From Lycorma delicatula (taxonomy: Eukaryota > Arthropoda > Insecta > Hemiptera > Fulgoridae): DNA of 64,000 bases. The DNA is taken from NCBI RefSeq assembly GCF_047948215.1, contig NC_134462.1, forward strand, positions 118,540,437 to 118,604,436, in the 5' to 3' direction. How positions within the stretch are numbered: position 1 is the stretch's first letter; every line of letters starts with the position of its first letter. The position numbers and the translations under genes are program-made. Under the pieces are notes generated by a model that searched no databases, had not been told where the DNA came from, and was given only the letters and a program-made list of their open reading frames with translations. Of the stretch, positions 11,371 through 21,673 are shown one piece after another.

Positions 11371-12380
11371 TTATAGAATTCTAGTTAAGATTTTTGATGC
11401 ATGACTAGTTAAACTAATTGTTCTGTATTCTTCACATTTATCTGCCCCTGCTTTCTTTGGTATCATGACTATAACACTTTTTTTGAAGTCTGACGGAAAT
11501 TCCACTTTTTCATAAATATTAGACACCAGTTTGTATAATCTATCAATCGCTTCCTCACCTGCACTGCGCAGTAATTCTACAGGTATTGCATCTATTCCAG
11601 GAGCCTTTCTGCCATTTAAATCTTTTAATGCTCTCATAAATTCAGATCCAGCATTGTTTCTCCCATTTCATCCTCCTCAACTTCTTCTTCTTCCTCTGTA
11701 ACACCATTTTCTAATTCATTTCCTCCGTACAACTCTTCAATATATTCCACCCATCTATCGACTTTATCTTTCGTATTATATATTGGTGTACCATCTTTGT
11801 TTAACACATTATTAGATTTTAATTTATGTACCCCAAAATTTTCCTTAACTTTCCTGTATGCTCCGTCTATTTTACCAATGTTCATTTCTCCTTCCACTTC
11901 TGAACACTTTTCTTTAATCCACTCTTCTTTCGCCAGTTTGCACTTCCTGTTTATAGCATTTCTTAATTGCCGATAGTTCCTTTTACTTTCTTCATCACTA
12001 GCATTCTTATATTTTCTACGTTCATCCATCAGCTGCAATATGTCGTCTGAAACCCAAGGTTTTCTACCAGTTCTCTTTGTTCCGCCTAAATTCGCTTCTG
12101 CTGATTTAATAATTTCCTTTTTAACATTCTCCCATTCTTCTTCTACATTTTCTACCTTATCTTTTTTACTCAAACCTCTTGGGATGTCCTCCTCAAAAAT
12201 CTTCTTTACTTTCTCTTCATCAAGCTTCTCTAAATTCAACCGATTCATCTGACACCTTTTCTTCAGGTTTTTAAACCCCAATCTACATTTCATTATCACC
12301 AAATTGTGGTCGCTATCAATGTCTGCTCCAGGGTAAGTTTTGTAGTCAACGAGTTGATTCCTAAATGTTTGATTAACCAT
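11371..12380 (-). pseudogene. RTE-like EN end, linker and RT start
   Basis: Two minus frames abut: 12380-11634 (248 codons) and 11637-11371 (88 codons), with a frameshift near 11640. The first begins inside the endonuclease (YIMVNQTF further upstream, then DIDSDHNLVIMKCRLG with the SDH motif near residue 22) and continues through a Lys/Glu-rich linker (KPWVSDDILQLMDERRK). The second holds the first RT blocks: LKDLNGRKAPGIDAIPVELL, FKKSVIVMIPKKAGADKCEEY and RTISLTSHASKILTRIL. The RT active-site half is absent here and lies in sense orientation downstream. It is a pseudogene because of the shift and the inversion. Confidence 0.75.
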
Positions 12381-12530
12381 GATATAATCTATCTGATACC
12401 TTGCAGTATCGCCTGGCTTTTTCCAAGTGTATATTCTTCTATTATGATTTTTAAATTGGGTGTTGGCAATTACTAAATTATACTTTGTGCAAAACTCTAT
12501 AAGTGTGTCCCCTCTTTCATTCCTTTTGAA

Positions 12531-12990
12531 AGGAATGCTCTAAGTGTGTCCCTAAACTCTATAAGTGTGTCCCCTCTTTCATTCCTTTTAACTAGTCATG
12601 CATCAAAAATCTTAACTAGAATTCTATAAAGAAGAATTGAGAGGAGAGTGGAAGAAGAGTTAGGAGAAGACCAATTTGGTTTCAGGAAAAGTATAGGGAC
12701 AAGAGAAGCAATTTTAGGCCTCAGATTAACAGTAGAAGGAAGATTAAAAAAAAAAAGGAAAGGAATGCTCTAAGTGTGTCCCTAAACTCTATAAGTGTGT
12801 CCCCTCTTTCATTCCTTTTAACTAGTCATGCATCAAAAATCTTAACTAGAATTCTATAAAGAAGAATTGAGAGGAGAGTGGAAGAAGAGTTAGGAGAAGA
12901 CCAATTTGGTTTCAGGAAAAGTATAGGGACAAGAGAAGCAATTTTAGGCCTCAGATTAACAGTAGAAGGAAGATTAAAAAAAAAAAAAAC
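12531..12990 (+). repeat. 230-bp tandem direct duplication in RTE copy
   Basis: Two nearly identical units start GGAATGCTCTAAGTGTGTCC (12532 and 12762) and end in A-tracts (12746-12756 and 12976-12989). Each unit contains a short antisense endonuclease piece joined to sense RT (VEEELGEDQFGFRK). Only the A-tract length clearly differs between units, which points to a recent origin. Confidence 0.85.
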
Positions 12991-13059
12991 CAACATACTT
13001 GGCATTTATAGACCTAGAAAAGGGGTATTCGATAACGTAGACTGGAATAAAATGTTCAG

Positions 13060-13990
13060 TATTTAAAAAAAATTAGGGTTCAAATACAGTGATAGAAGAA
13101 CAATTGCTAACATGTACAGGAACCAAACAGCAACAGTAACAATTGAAGAACATAGGAAAGAAGCCGTAATAAGAAAGGGATCCGACAAGGATGTTCCCTA
13201 TCTCCGTCACTTTTTAATCTTTACATGGAACTAGCAGTTAATGATGTTAAAGAACAATTTAGATTCGGAGTAACAGTACAAGGTGAAAAGATAAAGATGC
13301 TACGATTTTCTGATGATATAGTAATTCTAGCCGAGAGTAAAAAGGATTTAGAAGAAACAATGAACGGCATAGATGAAGTCCTACGCAAGAACTATCGCAT
13401 GAAAATAAACAAGTACAAAACAAAAGTAATTAAATGTAGTAGAAATAACAAAGATGGAGCACTGAATGTGAAAATAGGAGGAGAAAAGATTATGGAGGTA
13501 GAAGAATTTTGTTATTTGGGAAGTAGAATTACTAAAGAAGGACGAAGCAGGAGCGATATAAAATGCTGAATAGCACAAGCGAAACGAGCCTTTAGTCACA
13601 AATATAATTTGTTTACATCAAAAATTAATTTAAATGTCAGGAAAAAATTTTTGAAAGTATATGTTTGGAGTGTCGCCTTATATGGAAGTGAAGCTTGGAC
13701 AATCGGAGTATCTGAGAAGAAAAGATTAGACGCTTTTGAAACGTGGTGCTATAGGAGAATGTTAAAAATCAGATGGGTGATTAAAGTGACAAATGAAGAG
13801 GTATTGCGATAAATAGATGAAGAATCATCTATTTACCAATGGAAAAATTGTTTAGGCAGGCCACATTTGGAATATGTAAAACAAATTGTTAGGGATGTAG
13901 GATGTAGAGGATATACTGAAATGAAACGACTAGCACTAGATAGGGAATCTTGGAGAGCTGCATCAAACTAGTCAAATGACTGAAGAGAAA
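13060..13990 (+). pseudogene. RTE-like RT C-terminal half
   Basis: A frameshift near 13180 leaves the frame at 13225-13569, with the RT catalytic box as MLRFSDDIVILAES (FSDD, where the 41-kb copy has FADD). A stop at 13567-13569 replaces an arginine of the other copy, and the frame at 13609-13812 carries VYVWSVALYGSEAWTIG and WCYRRMLKIRW. Compared with the 41-kb copy it lacks about 85 bases around 13830. The 3' end GACTGAAGAG plus A-run is preserved. It is inactive. Confidence 0.8.
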
Positions 13991-14006
13991 AAAAAAAGTG
14001 TTCATA

Positions 14007-17000
14007 CAAGAGTTCGTACATATTTCTGTATTATAAAATATTACTAGTTTCAGATTATTCAGAATACAAAAATTGTGAGGGGGTCCATATTTACAAATTT
14101 TTCATAGAGCCGTCGTAGAGCCTGATATAACGATTGAAAATATTTATCAAAAATATCCAATTACAGATCAAATAAAAATGTAAAGGTATTCCGGGATAAA
14201 ACAGCAGTTAATGATTCTTTTACGTAGAATATAATACTTTGAATAATTTTAATATTCAGTACTGATAAATGATTTATTCTTGTTTTAAATTTATTTTAAC
14301 TCAATTTATATTTATTTATTCGTTTGGAAGTAACGTTTAAGCTGTACTTAAGCTAAATAATTTGAATGAATTTTATTGACGTAGTAGCTTTAAATGATCA
14401 GGAGAATGGAATTGCATAATAGATTGTTGAAACTATTGCGCGATTGTTAAAATTGATTTGCTTTAAATAATTACTTATATATTAAAGATTATTCAAAACA
14501 GCTTTAAATCTCTAAATTTTTATTCGTTGATATAATATTAATTGAAGTGCGTATTTAATTTAAATACGAAGTATAAATTTACTATAAATATCTGTGAGAA
14601 ATACCCAATCTGTTACCTATTTATAGAACTTTTTTATTCACTTTTTTTTTCATTTACTAAATATTTAAACTTAGTAGTAGGAAAAAATTAAATCACAATA
14701 AATATATTATACTGAGTGACTGAAAATTAATTTACATCCCATATAAATCTTTTTATAATTGAGATAACTGGATGGGGTTTGCGGCATTCTTCCTTGTTCC
14801 GAGGGGCTACTTCAATGAATGTATATTTCATTCTGTATAGTTTTTGGGCGGCGAAGGGTGAGAGCAAATCAATAATTTTAAATAATTGACGAACGGCCAT
14901 TTGATGTATCGTTTTAAATACCTCGATGAGACGAGAAAAAAGATACAATAAAACTAAATTCTGATCGCCTAATCCAAAATGGCAGCCTTAAATGTGTTTG
15001 TTTTAAATGATTAAAACTATGGTTTTATGCCGTAAATCCAATTTTTTATTTTTTTTGAGATATTTAAGTTATATCTCTTTGGAAATCTTCTCCAATAAGA
15101 CAGGATAACTCAGTAAGCCCCAATTTAAAGTATTCGGTCTTCATTGCTGGCGGGGGAGCAGGGGTGCCTCAAGAATTTTAAATAGAACGTACATTTAAAA
15201 TTGTTTGCAAATGAATGTGATACGTTATTTTAAAGGTTATTTGTAACACAAGGAAAACGGTAACAAAAAGATTAAATTCTGACTATTTAAACCAAAAATG
15301 GCGACCACAAATTTCATTACTTTAATTAAACGTTAAAAAAAATTAGTTATTAACATTTTTCAAGTATTTGAAAAATGTTAAATTTTAATAGATTTTTTAT
15401 TTGATGGATTTTAATTTATTGCAGATTATTTTTATGACGATTCAAGTAAAATTGGTTTAATATTTAATAAATATCATCGATTTAAGTAATTTTACTAGAC
15501 AATATATTGCATAATTATATATAATACTTAATAATATAAAAAGTTAAAAAAAGTAATTTGTTTTTTTTTTAGTGTACTATTCTTAGAAAATTTTTTATTG
15601 GTTAATAAGTAAAATTATGTAATATGCATAAAACATACCATTACTTTATGGAATGCAAACGTCAACTGAGGAAATTATAAAACTACAACAATATGAAATA
15701 TACTCTGCTACCCTGATAAAATAATTTGTTTTTTAATCGGGAAAATCTATAGATTGCAACAGAAACCTTCAGAAAAATTTATGAACTCCTGTTTTTTAGG
15801 AGTAGGAAATTTTTTTTAAAGTTTATCGTAAATAAAAACTGTTATTATTTTTTATAGTGTTATTATTACTGTGATGATCGATGATCTAAAATCACGCACT
15901 GGTAAGAATTTTATCTCTCTCCTGCCTCCGGTGAGCTATTGCATTTTCAATAACTCCTTACCCACTGTTGCAATTTTTTTTTAAATTCTATATAAACAAG
16001 TTTAATACGCCCTTGAGAAACACAGTATTATACATTTAATTTTATGATTTTATATAAAATAATGTTTTAGATATAACATAATTACTATCACGTATACATA
16101 CTAACGAATTTCTTTATCAGACTTCATTGTTGAACAACATTAAAAAACTAATATCCTTTATTGAATTTTTAATTTTTAAAAATCCTTTTATGTTAAAAAG
16201 ATTAAATAGGAATCCTCTCCCTTAGATTTTTTTTTAATTGGCGGGCATGTCTGTTTGATTGATTTAATGTTCATAGTATCTTTTATCTTCCTTGAGATAA
16301 ATTTTATCTATCCAACTAATAAATGACTGTACATTAATTTATAGCGTGGAGTCTGAATTGGAAATTTAAATGGTTTAAGTGTGTGTTTAATATAAACTTA
16401 CGTTTTCGGTTGGAATAGCCTAAATCAACAAGTTATATGTAATTTTTTTATTGTATTTGTTTACTCTTATGCTGCTAAAAATATTTGTTTTATGATGTAT
16501 TTTAAATACTGTTTACTGATCAATTAATATTTATTATTATTATTTCGTCTTCTTTCATTGATTTATTTACGAAATTTTTTATTTATGTTTGTTCTTTCTC
16601 AACGTTGACTATTGATAAGTATTTAATGTATAAGAATCGAAATGAACACTTAGCTATAAATTTAAATATAATTGTACAAAATTTTGGTAAACGTATTTTA
16701 GCGTAATTTTACAATTTAATTTTTGGCCAAAATTAAATAGAGAAATATAATTAAGACTATTGAAAATATTATAGTTGTTTTATTACAGTTGATTTTATTC
16801 CCGTAGATTGTAGAATTTAAAAAAAAATGACGACATTAAGGTATAATCTATATTCTTACTATAGCTATAATAAAGTTTATAATAAAAAAAGTACATCAGA
16901 TAAAGTCATTTTATTTTTCGATGAACAAAACAAGTCTATAAATAAAGTTAAGGGTACGTTCAAGTGTTACGAATGGTTTATTTTGCGGTTTACTATATTT

Positions 17001-17860
17001 AATTTTAAAAAAGGAAATAAAAATTATGACATTCCCTTTTACAACCTAAAATTCTTTAGATCTTTTTTATCGTACTATTCTGTATATATTAAATGGGTAA
17101 CTCTGCTTTCTCATTAAAGAGATACGGATCTTCTTTGTATTAAGTATTTTCGTTTAGCATGAATAATATAACTGAATTTATACGATTATGTTTAGACGTA
17201 TATGGATACACGTAGATTAGGTATAGAGAACAGCAAATGCTCTAATGTCTTCCGGTTAACCGTAATTGTTTATTCTGTTACACAAATTAAATTACACAGT
17301 CAAATTCATATCCAATTAATTTTAAAAATTCACGTAAATTTAACCGCATTCACGAGTGTACGTGCATGTATTCGTATCTGTGAAAAGAATTTTATTATCT
17401 GTATGTTTTCACAAACTAATAAATGATTGTAAAGAATATTTCGTATTATTGTCTTAATATGGTTTTATTATATATTCTAAATGTTATTCGTCATTCGATT
17501 TCGCTAAAATATTTTACTTTTTATATAAAAATTTAACCAATTCTGAAATTTATTAATTTTATTTTACAAAGTAAATAATTTAAAAAAAAAAGTACAACAC
17601 ATGCACAAACACAGTATTAAGATAAATTACTTCGTGTAGATAATTATCGAACGGTTAATAAAGCATAATTAAATTCTGTTCTATACTACATTTTTCAGGT
17701 TGGATAAATTAGTCGAAATATGATTAAGTCAAAGAGTAAATTTAATTAAAGAATTTCAGGGTGTTCAAAAACGGTTATGAAAATAAAGGATCCTCAAACT
17801 GAGTAGTTTAACATAGAAAGTGGGAATAAGGAAACGGTGCTGTCTGTCACCAACCTTGGT
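14007..17860. other. AT-rich intergenic, no gene
   Basis: Mostly low-complexity sequence. Two diverged ~100-base segments (about 14885-14995 and 15205-15315) share the order GATRYGTT..TTTTAAA.., AAATTCTGA and CCAAAATGGC, suggesting an old internal repeat. Frames at 14727-14948 (-), 16827-17117 (+) and 17202-17426 (+) have the composition of chance ORFs. Confidence 0.4.
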
Positions 17861-18204
17861 TTAATATGTATGTTGAAGATACAAGAAATTCTACCAAAGA
17901 TGATGAGGGAGTCAGTGTAATAGGGAGGAAGGCATTTTTATAAGTTTTGGAGACAACACTTTTTTTTGGAACAGGAAGTAGATGGTTGAATATGATTTCA
18001 AATTTAAAAGACGCTATAACAAAATAATCAAATGAAAACGAATGTTAATAAATCAAAGTTAATGAGTAATGAGGGTAAAATACAATTAACTAGCGTTTGT
18101 CTCGAAAAAACCTTGTTGTCTCCAAATCTTATAAAAATGCCTTCCTCCCTACTACTCTATCATCATCGGTAGAATTTATTGTATCTTCAACTTACATATT
18201 ATCA
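17861..18204. repeat. Foldback element, ~100-bp inverted arms
   Basis: The left arm (17861-17968) and right arm (18103-18204) are imperfect inverted copies. Both contain GTTGAAGATACAA.AAATTCTACC and GGGAGGAAGGCATTTTTATAAG (read on opposite strands) with TTTGGAGACAAC. A ~135-base AT-rich spacer without coding sequence separates them. Outer target duplications are not evident. It resembles a MITE/foldback type repeat. Confidence 0.65.
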
Positions 18205-19200
18205 TAATATTTATAATTGATAATTTAAAGAACAAAAATGACACATATATTAAAAATAAAGTCATTATCACAAAGTCATAAGACGAATCGTTAAATATTT
18301 GTTTTATAAAAATTTATTTACGGGAAGAAAGAGTAGATGGTACATTATAAGTAGTGAAAAAAATTATTTTTTTTTAAGAAATTAATTCGGAGTACAAATT
18401 AGTAAAGAGTGCAGGGATTAGTGGAAGAAGTTGGTTTTTCAGTTTTTTTTTGTTTTTTTAGTTATGTAATAATATCATTTATATAAAGAAAAATTGTCTG
18501 CTTTAATCTTCAGTTGCTCTATTCAACTTTTAATCATAATAAACCTTTCTTAAAATCAGGGCAACTACATTTTTTACAGATAGATGCTATATATATATAT
18601 ATATAGGATCACGTGAATTCTAGTACCCTACACCGTTGAAACTTTTCATATATATGAATGCAAAAGGAAGACTGAAATAACGTCACGAGCATCCTCCATA
18701 AAATTTTATTATACATTTTTTTATTGAAAAATATGTAGTTTTTAATAACAAATGTGAATATGCATATGTAAATCTATATTTTTACAGAGGATGATAATTC
18801 ATATCTTCACTGTTATAATATTCAAATATTTTTTAAATATGTGTCAGTACCTTTTATAATATTCGTATTTGAATGAAACTTTACTTCTCTTACTTTCATT
18901 ATTTCATTCCGGCTAATTAGACTGCGTTCCTTCTCACAAAATACATATTATGTTATAACTGAATGCTTTAATATAAAATTAAAATATAAAATTCTTTAAT
19001 TTTTGTGAACATTAAGATAAATATAATAAAACGATCGATATGACAAAGGATACTGTCGGTATAACTGGTAATCTGAAGAAAATAATTAAATTAGTCGACC
19101 AAAATAAAATACATATATAGTAGTCAAAAGTTAAATTGTCAATTAATTTTTATACATTCACGAATATCTTTTACAGCGTATAAAATATTTATATAAAGAT
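18205..19200. other. AT-rich intergenic, no gene
   Basis: Low-complexity AT-rich sequence with a TA microsatellite at about 18588-18605. Nothing else is recognised. Confidence 0.5.
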
Positions 19201-19201
19201 T

Positions 19202-19660
19202 TTTTTTTGTCTTCAGCCATTTGACTGGTTGGATGCAGCACTCCAAGATTCCCTATCTAGTGCCAGTCATTTCATTTCGGTATATCCCCTATATCCTACA
19301 TCCCTAACAATTTGTTTTACATATTCCAAACGTTGCCTGCCTGCACAATTATTTCCATCTACCTGTCCCTCCAATATCAAAGCGACTATTCCAGGATGCC
19401 TTAATATGTGGCCTATAAGTCTGTCTCTTCATTTAATTATTTTTTTCAAAATGTATCTTTCTTCGTCAATTTGCCGCAGCACCTCTTCATTTTTCACTTT
19501 ATCCACTCATCTGATTTTTAACATTCTGTTATAGCACCGCATTTCAAAAACTTCTAGTGTTTTCTTCTCAAGTACTCCGATCGTCCAAGTTTCACTTCCA
19601 TACAAAGCTACGCTCCAAATATATACTTTCAAAAATGTTTTTCTGAATTTTAAATAATAA
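19202..19660 (-). mobile_element. RTE-like LINE 3' fragment, antisense
   Basis: A T-run followed by GTCTTCAGCCATTTGACTGG is the complement of the family 3' end. Reading leftwards on the minus strand gives VYIWSVALYGSETWTIGV and FEMRCYNRMLKIR, as in the 41-kb copy but with stops and small indels. It is 5'-truncated at about 19660, where homology ceases. The 5' UTR of the jockey element begins shortly after. Confidence 0.8.
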
Positions 19661-19738
19661 ATATCCAAAATCGAAAAAATGTCCGTGGCCTGAGCCCTCC
19701 ACCCCACCTACATGATCGCTACCCTTCTCAATCGTTAT

Positions 19739-20230
19739 ATTGATTCCATCCTTGGCTCTTGTAGTGAAAGGTTGTGTCTTATTGTGCTCTGTGATTGTGA
19801 GTTGTAACCAGTCCAGCCAGGTGTTCAACAGTTCTTCTACCTGCGTCGCCAGACAATGTGAGAAGGGTCTGCTAGGACATCAGCCGGGCGGCCAGCTACC
19901 TGGATTACAGGCCAGTTACATTAAGAAAAGGATAATCCTTTTCTTAAGTTTATTTCTATTCTATTCAAATTTCTATAATAATGTAAAGTGAACTCTTGTA
20001 GTCATTACGAACACATTAAGTTAATAGCCTATTATTATAGGACTATTGTGCTGATTTTAAAATAATTTTATTTTAAATTGTTTGATATAATCTGTACCTA
20101 TTTAGGTCTACAGGTTATATCTTGTTTTGATTTTTCTTGTCAGTGGTTTTATTTTGCAGCAAGTGTACATTAAGAAGTGTTTAATTAAGTTTAATTTTAA
20201 TTTTTTAATTTTATTCTTTATTTTTCCTCA
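19739..20230 (+). promoter_or_regulatory. Putative jockey 5' UTR / internal promoter region
   Basis: By family knowledge jockey elements carry an internal pol II promoter at their 5' end. The left half is GC-balanced and the last ~200 bases are AT-rich without an upstream ATG in good context. I see no defined core-promoter motif that proves this. Confidence 0.4.
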
Positions 20231-21673
20231 ATGGAAGGAAAAGTAAGGCCTGCCCCGCCCCGTTCTCCCACCCCGGAACTGTCCGTCGGTGGAGAGGAAA
20301 GCGGGTCTGGCGCTAGGAAGCGCCAGAAACGCCGGGACTCCGCGCCTCCTATGGAGACGGAGCCCGTAGCGGGCTGCAGCAAGGCTGCAGCAGCCGCCTA
20401 CCCGCAGGCTGATGATGGGGCCCCATCACAGCCTGCTACCGTCAGGCGGGAGAAAATCCCGCCAATAATGCTGGACTGCCCGAAGGAGTGGCCAGCATTA
20501 GCGCGCGACATTAAGTCGCGGATCGGGGGGCGCCTGGTGGCTAAAAGCACCGGGCTCTCGATAAGGCTGCAGCTGGGCAGCGAGGCGGATTACCGGGCGG
20601 TGCAGAGTTTTCTGCACTCGAAGGGAATCGCCTTTCACTCCTTTCAGCTCCCGAAGGACAGGGAGCTGAAGGTGGTTATACGGGGAATCCCCTATGGGGC
20701 TGCCCCGGAGGAAGTAAGGGAGGAACTGACCTCCCTTGGCTATGAGGTGGTTTCGGTTAAGAAGCTCCTCACAAGGGACGGTCGGGAAACCCCGACCTGC
20801 CTAGTGGCCCTTAAGAGGACCCCTTCGGCCCGGACCATTTATGACCTTGGCAGTATTTTTTACTGCAAGGTCGCAGTGACTGCGTTTGTGTCACGAGGGG
20901 GGCCACCCCAGTGCCACAGATGCCAGAAATTTGGACACTCGTCCAATTACTGCCAGAGGGCCCAGCAATGTGTCAAGTGTGGTGGGGACCACGACACTGC
21001 CACATGCGTTAAGCCGCGTGAGGAACCAGCCTCATGCGTTAACTGCAAGGGACCTCATCCGGCTAATTACCGGGGTTGCCCCTATTATAAGGAGCAAGTC
21101 AATAAGGTCAAGGGCATTAAAAAGCCCGCGACTGTTGACGGCCGCAGCTGGGCCCGTGTTGCCGGTGGGGGAAAATCAGCCCCCAAACCGGAGGTGCCGG
21201 CACCTGTGGCCAAGGCGGTAGTGAAAAAAGGGGAGGTACCCTCCCCAACACCCGCCAAGCCAAAACCGGCGGCGACCACCAAGAAGGTGGTGAAACAAAA
21301 GGCGGCGTCAAAGCCGGCCCCGGCGAAGAAGGCCAAGCCTTCCTCGACGGGAAAGGCCAAGCCTTCCTCGACGGGAAAGGCAAAGCCTGCTCCGGCTGGG
21401 AAGGCCAAGCAGGCTGTTAAAAACACCGCGGCCCCTGTGACCCCGCGCCCCACCAAAAGGGCGGCCGCGCCAAAAGGCACCTCCAGCGGCAATCCGAAAC
21501 CGGCTACCCCGTTGGAGACCACTGGCATGGACTTCCTGTCGCAGATGACAGTGAAGGATATCCTGCCACATATCATGATGGTTTTGCCACGCCTGCTCCA
21601 GGCAAAATCTCTCAAGGACTGTATTCAGTCCTTAATAGAGTGCCTCATGGCTGTACTGTCCAGGTATGGTTAG
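20231..21673 (+). CDS. Jockey-type ORF1 (Gag-like RNA-binding protein)
   Basis: The 480-residue open frame starts at the first ATG after an AT-rich leader. The N-terminal ~70 residues are Pro/Ser/Arg-rich. Residues ~140-215 (LKVVIRGIPYGAAPEEVREE.., VAVTAF) match the Gag 'pre-C2HC' domain seen in jockey, BS and HeT-A Gag proteins. Three consecutive zinc knuckles follow at about 228-285: CHRCQKFGHSSNYC, CVKCGGDHDTATC and CVNCKGPHPANYRGC. The C-terminal third is Lys/Ala/Pro-rich, with a perfect 24-base tandem repeat (21329-21376), and would bind nucleic acid non-specifically. By family knowledge it packages element RNA into RNPs. No lesion is seen. The stop overlaps the start of ORF2. Confidence 0.85.
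   Translation: MEGKVRPAPPRSPTPELSVGGEESGSGARKRQKRRDSAPPMETEPVAGCSKAAAAAYPQADDGAPSQPATVRREKIPPIMLDCPKEWPALARDIKSRIGGRLVAKSTGLSIRLQLGSEADYRAVQSFLHSKGIAFHSFQLPKDRELKVVIRGIPYGAAPEEVREELTSLGYEVVSVKKLLTRDGRETPTCLVALKRTPSARTIYDLGSIFYCKVAVTAFVSRGGPPQCHRCQKFGHSSNYCQRAQQCVKCGGDHDTATCVKPREEPASCVNCKGPHPANYRGCPYYKEQVNKVKGIKKPATVDGRSWARVAGGGKSAPKPEVPAPVAKAVVKKGEVPSPTPAKPKPAATTKKVVKQKAASKPAPAKKAKPSSTGKAKPSSTGKAKPAPAGKAKQAVKNTAAPVTPRPTKRAAAPKGTSSGNPKPATPLETTGMDFLSQMTVKDILPHIMMVLPRLLQAKSLKDCIQSLIECLMAVLSRYG

Larger units (their letters stand above)
11234..13995 (+). mobile_element. Rearranged RTE-like LINE copy
   Basis: A short sense piece (11234-11283, YGLGKRNERGDTLIEF) is followed by an inverted segment (about 11303-12528, minus strand: endonuclease end, linker and RT start). 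Two 230-bp direct repeats follow (12531-12760 and 12761-12990), then the sense RT to 3' end, finishing GTCAAATGACTGAAGAG plus A-run at 13995. A candidate target-site duplication AGTGTYCATAC flanks the whole (11223-11233 and 13996-14006, one mismatch; its last four bases also match the element). The structure looks like twin priming plus further template switches in one insertion. Confidence 0.75.

Noticed and set aside
16827..17117. 96-codon plus-strand ORF
   Set aside because: Its Asn/Lys/Tyr/Phe-rich composition is what AT-rich DNA gives by chance; no motif.
21085..21615. Minus-strand ORF of 176 codons
   Set aside because: It is the shadow of the GC-rich jockey ORF1; the plus strand has zinc knuckles and a full frame.
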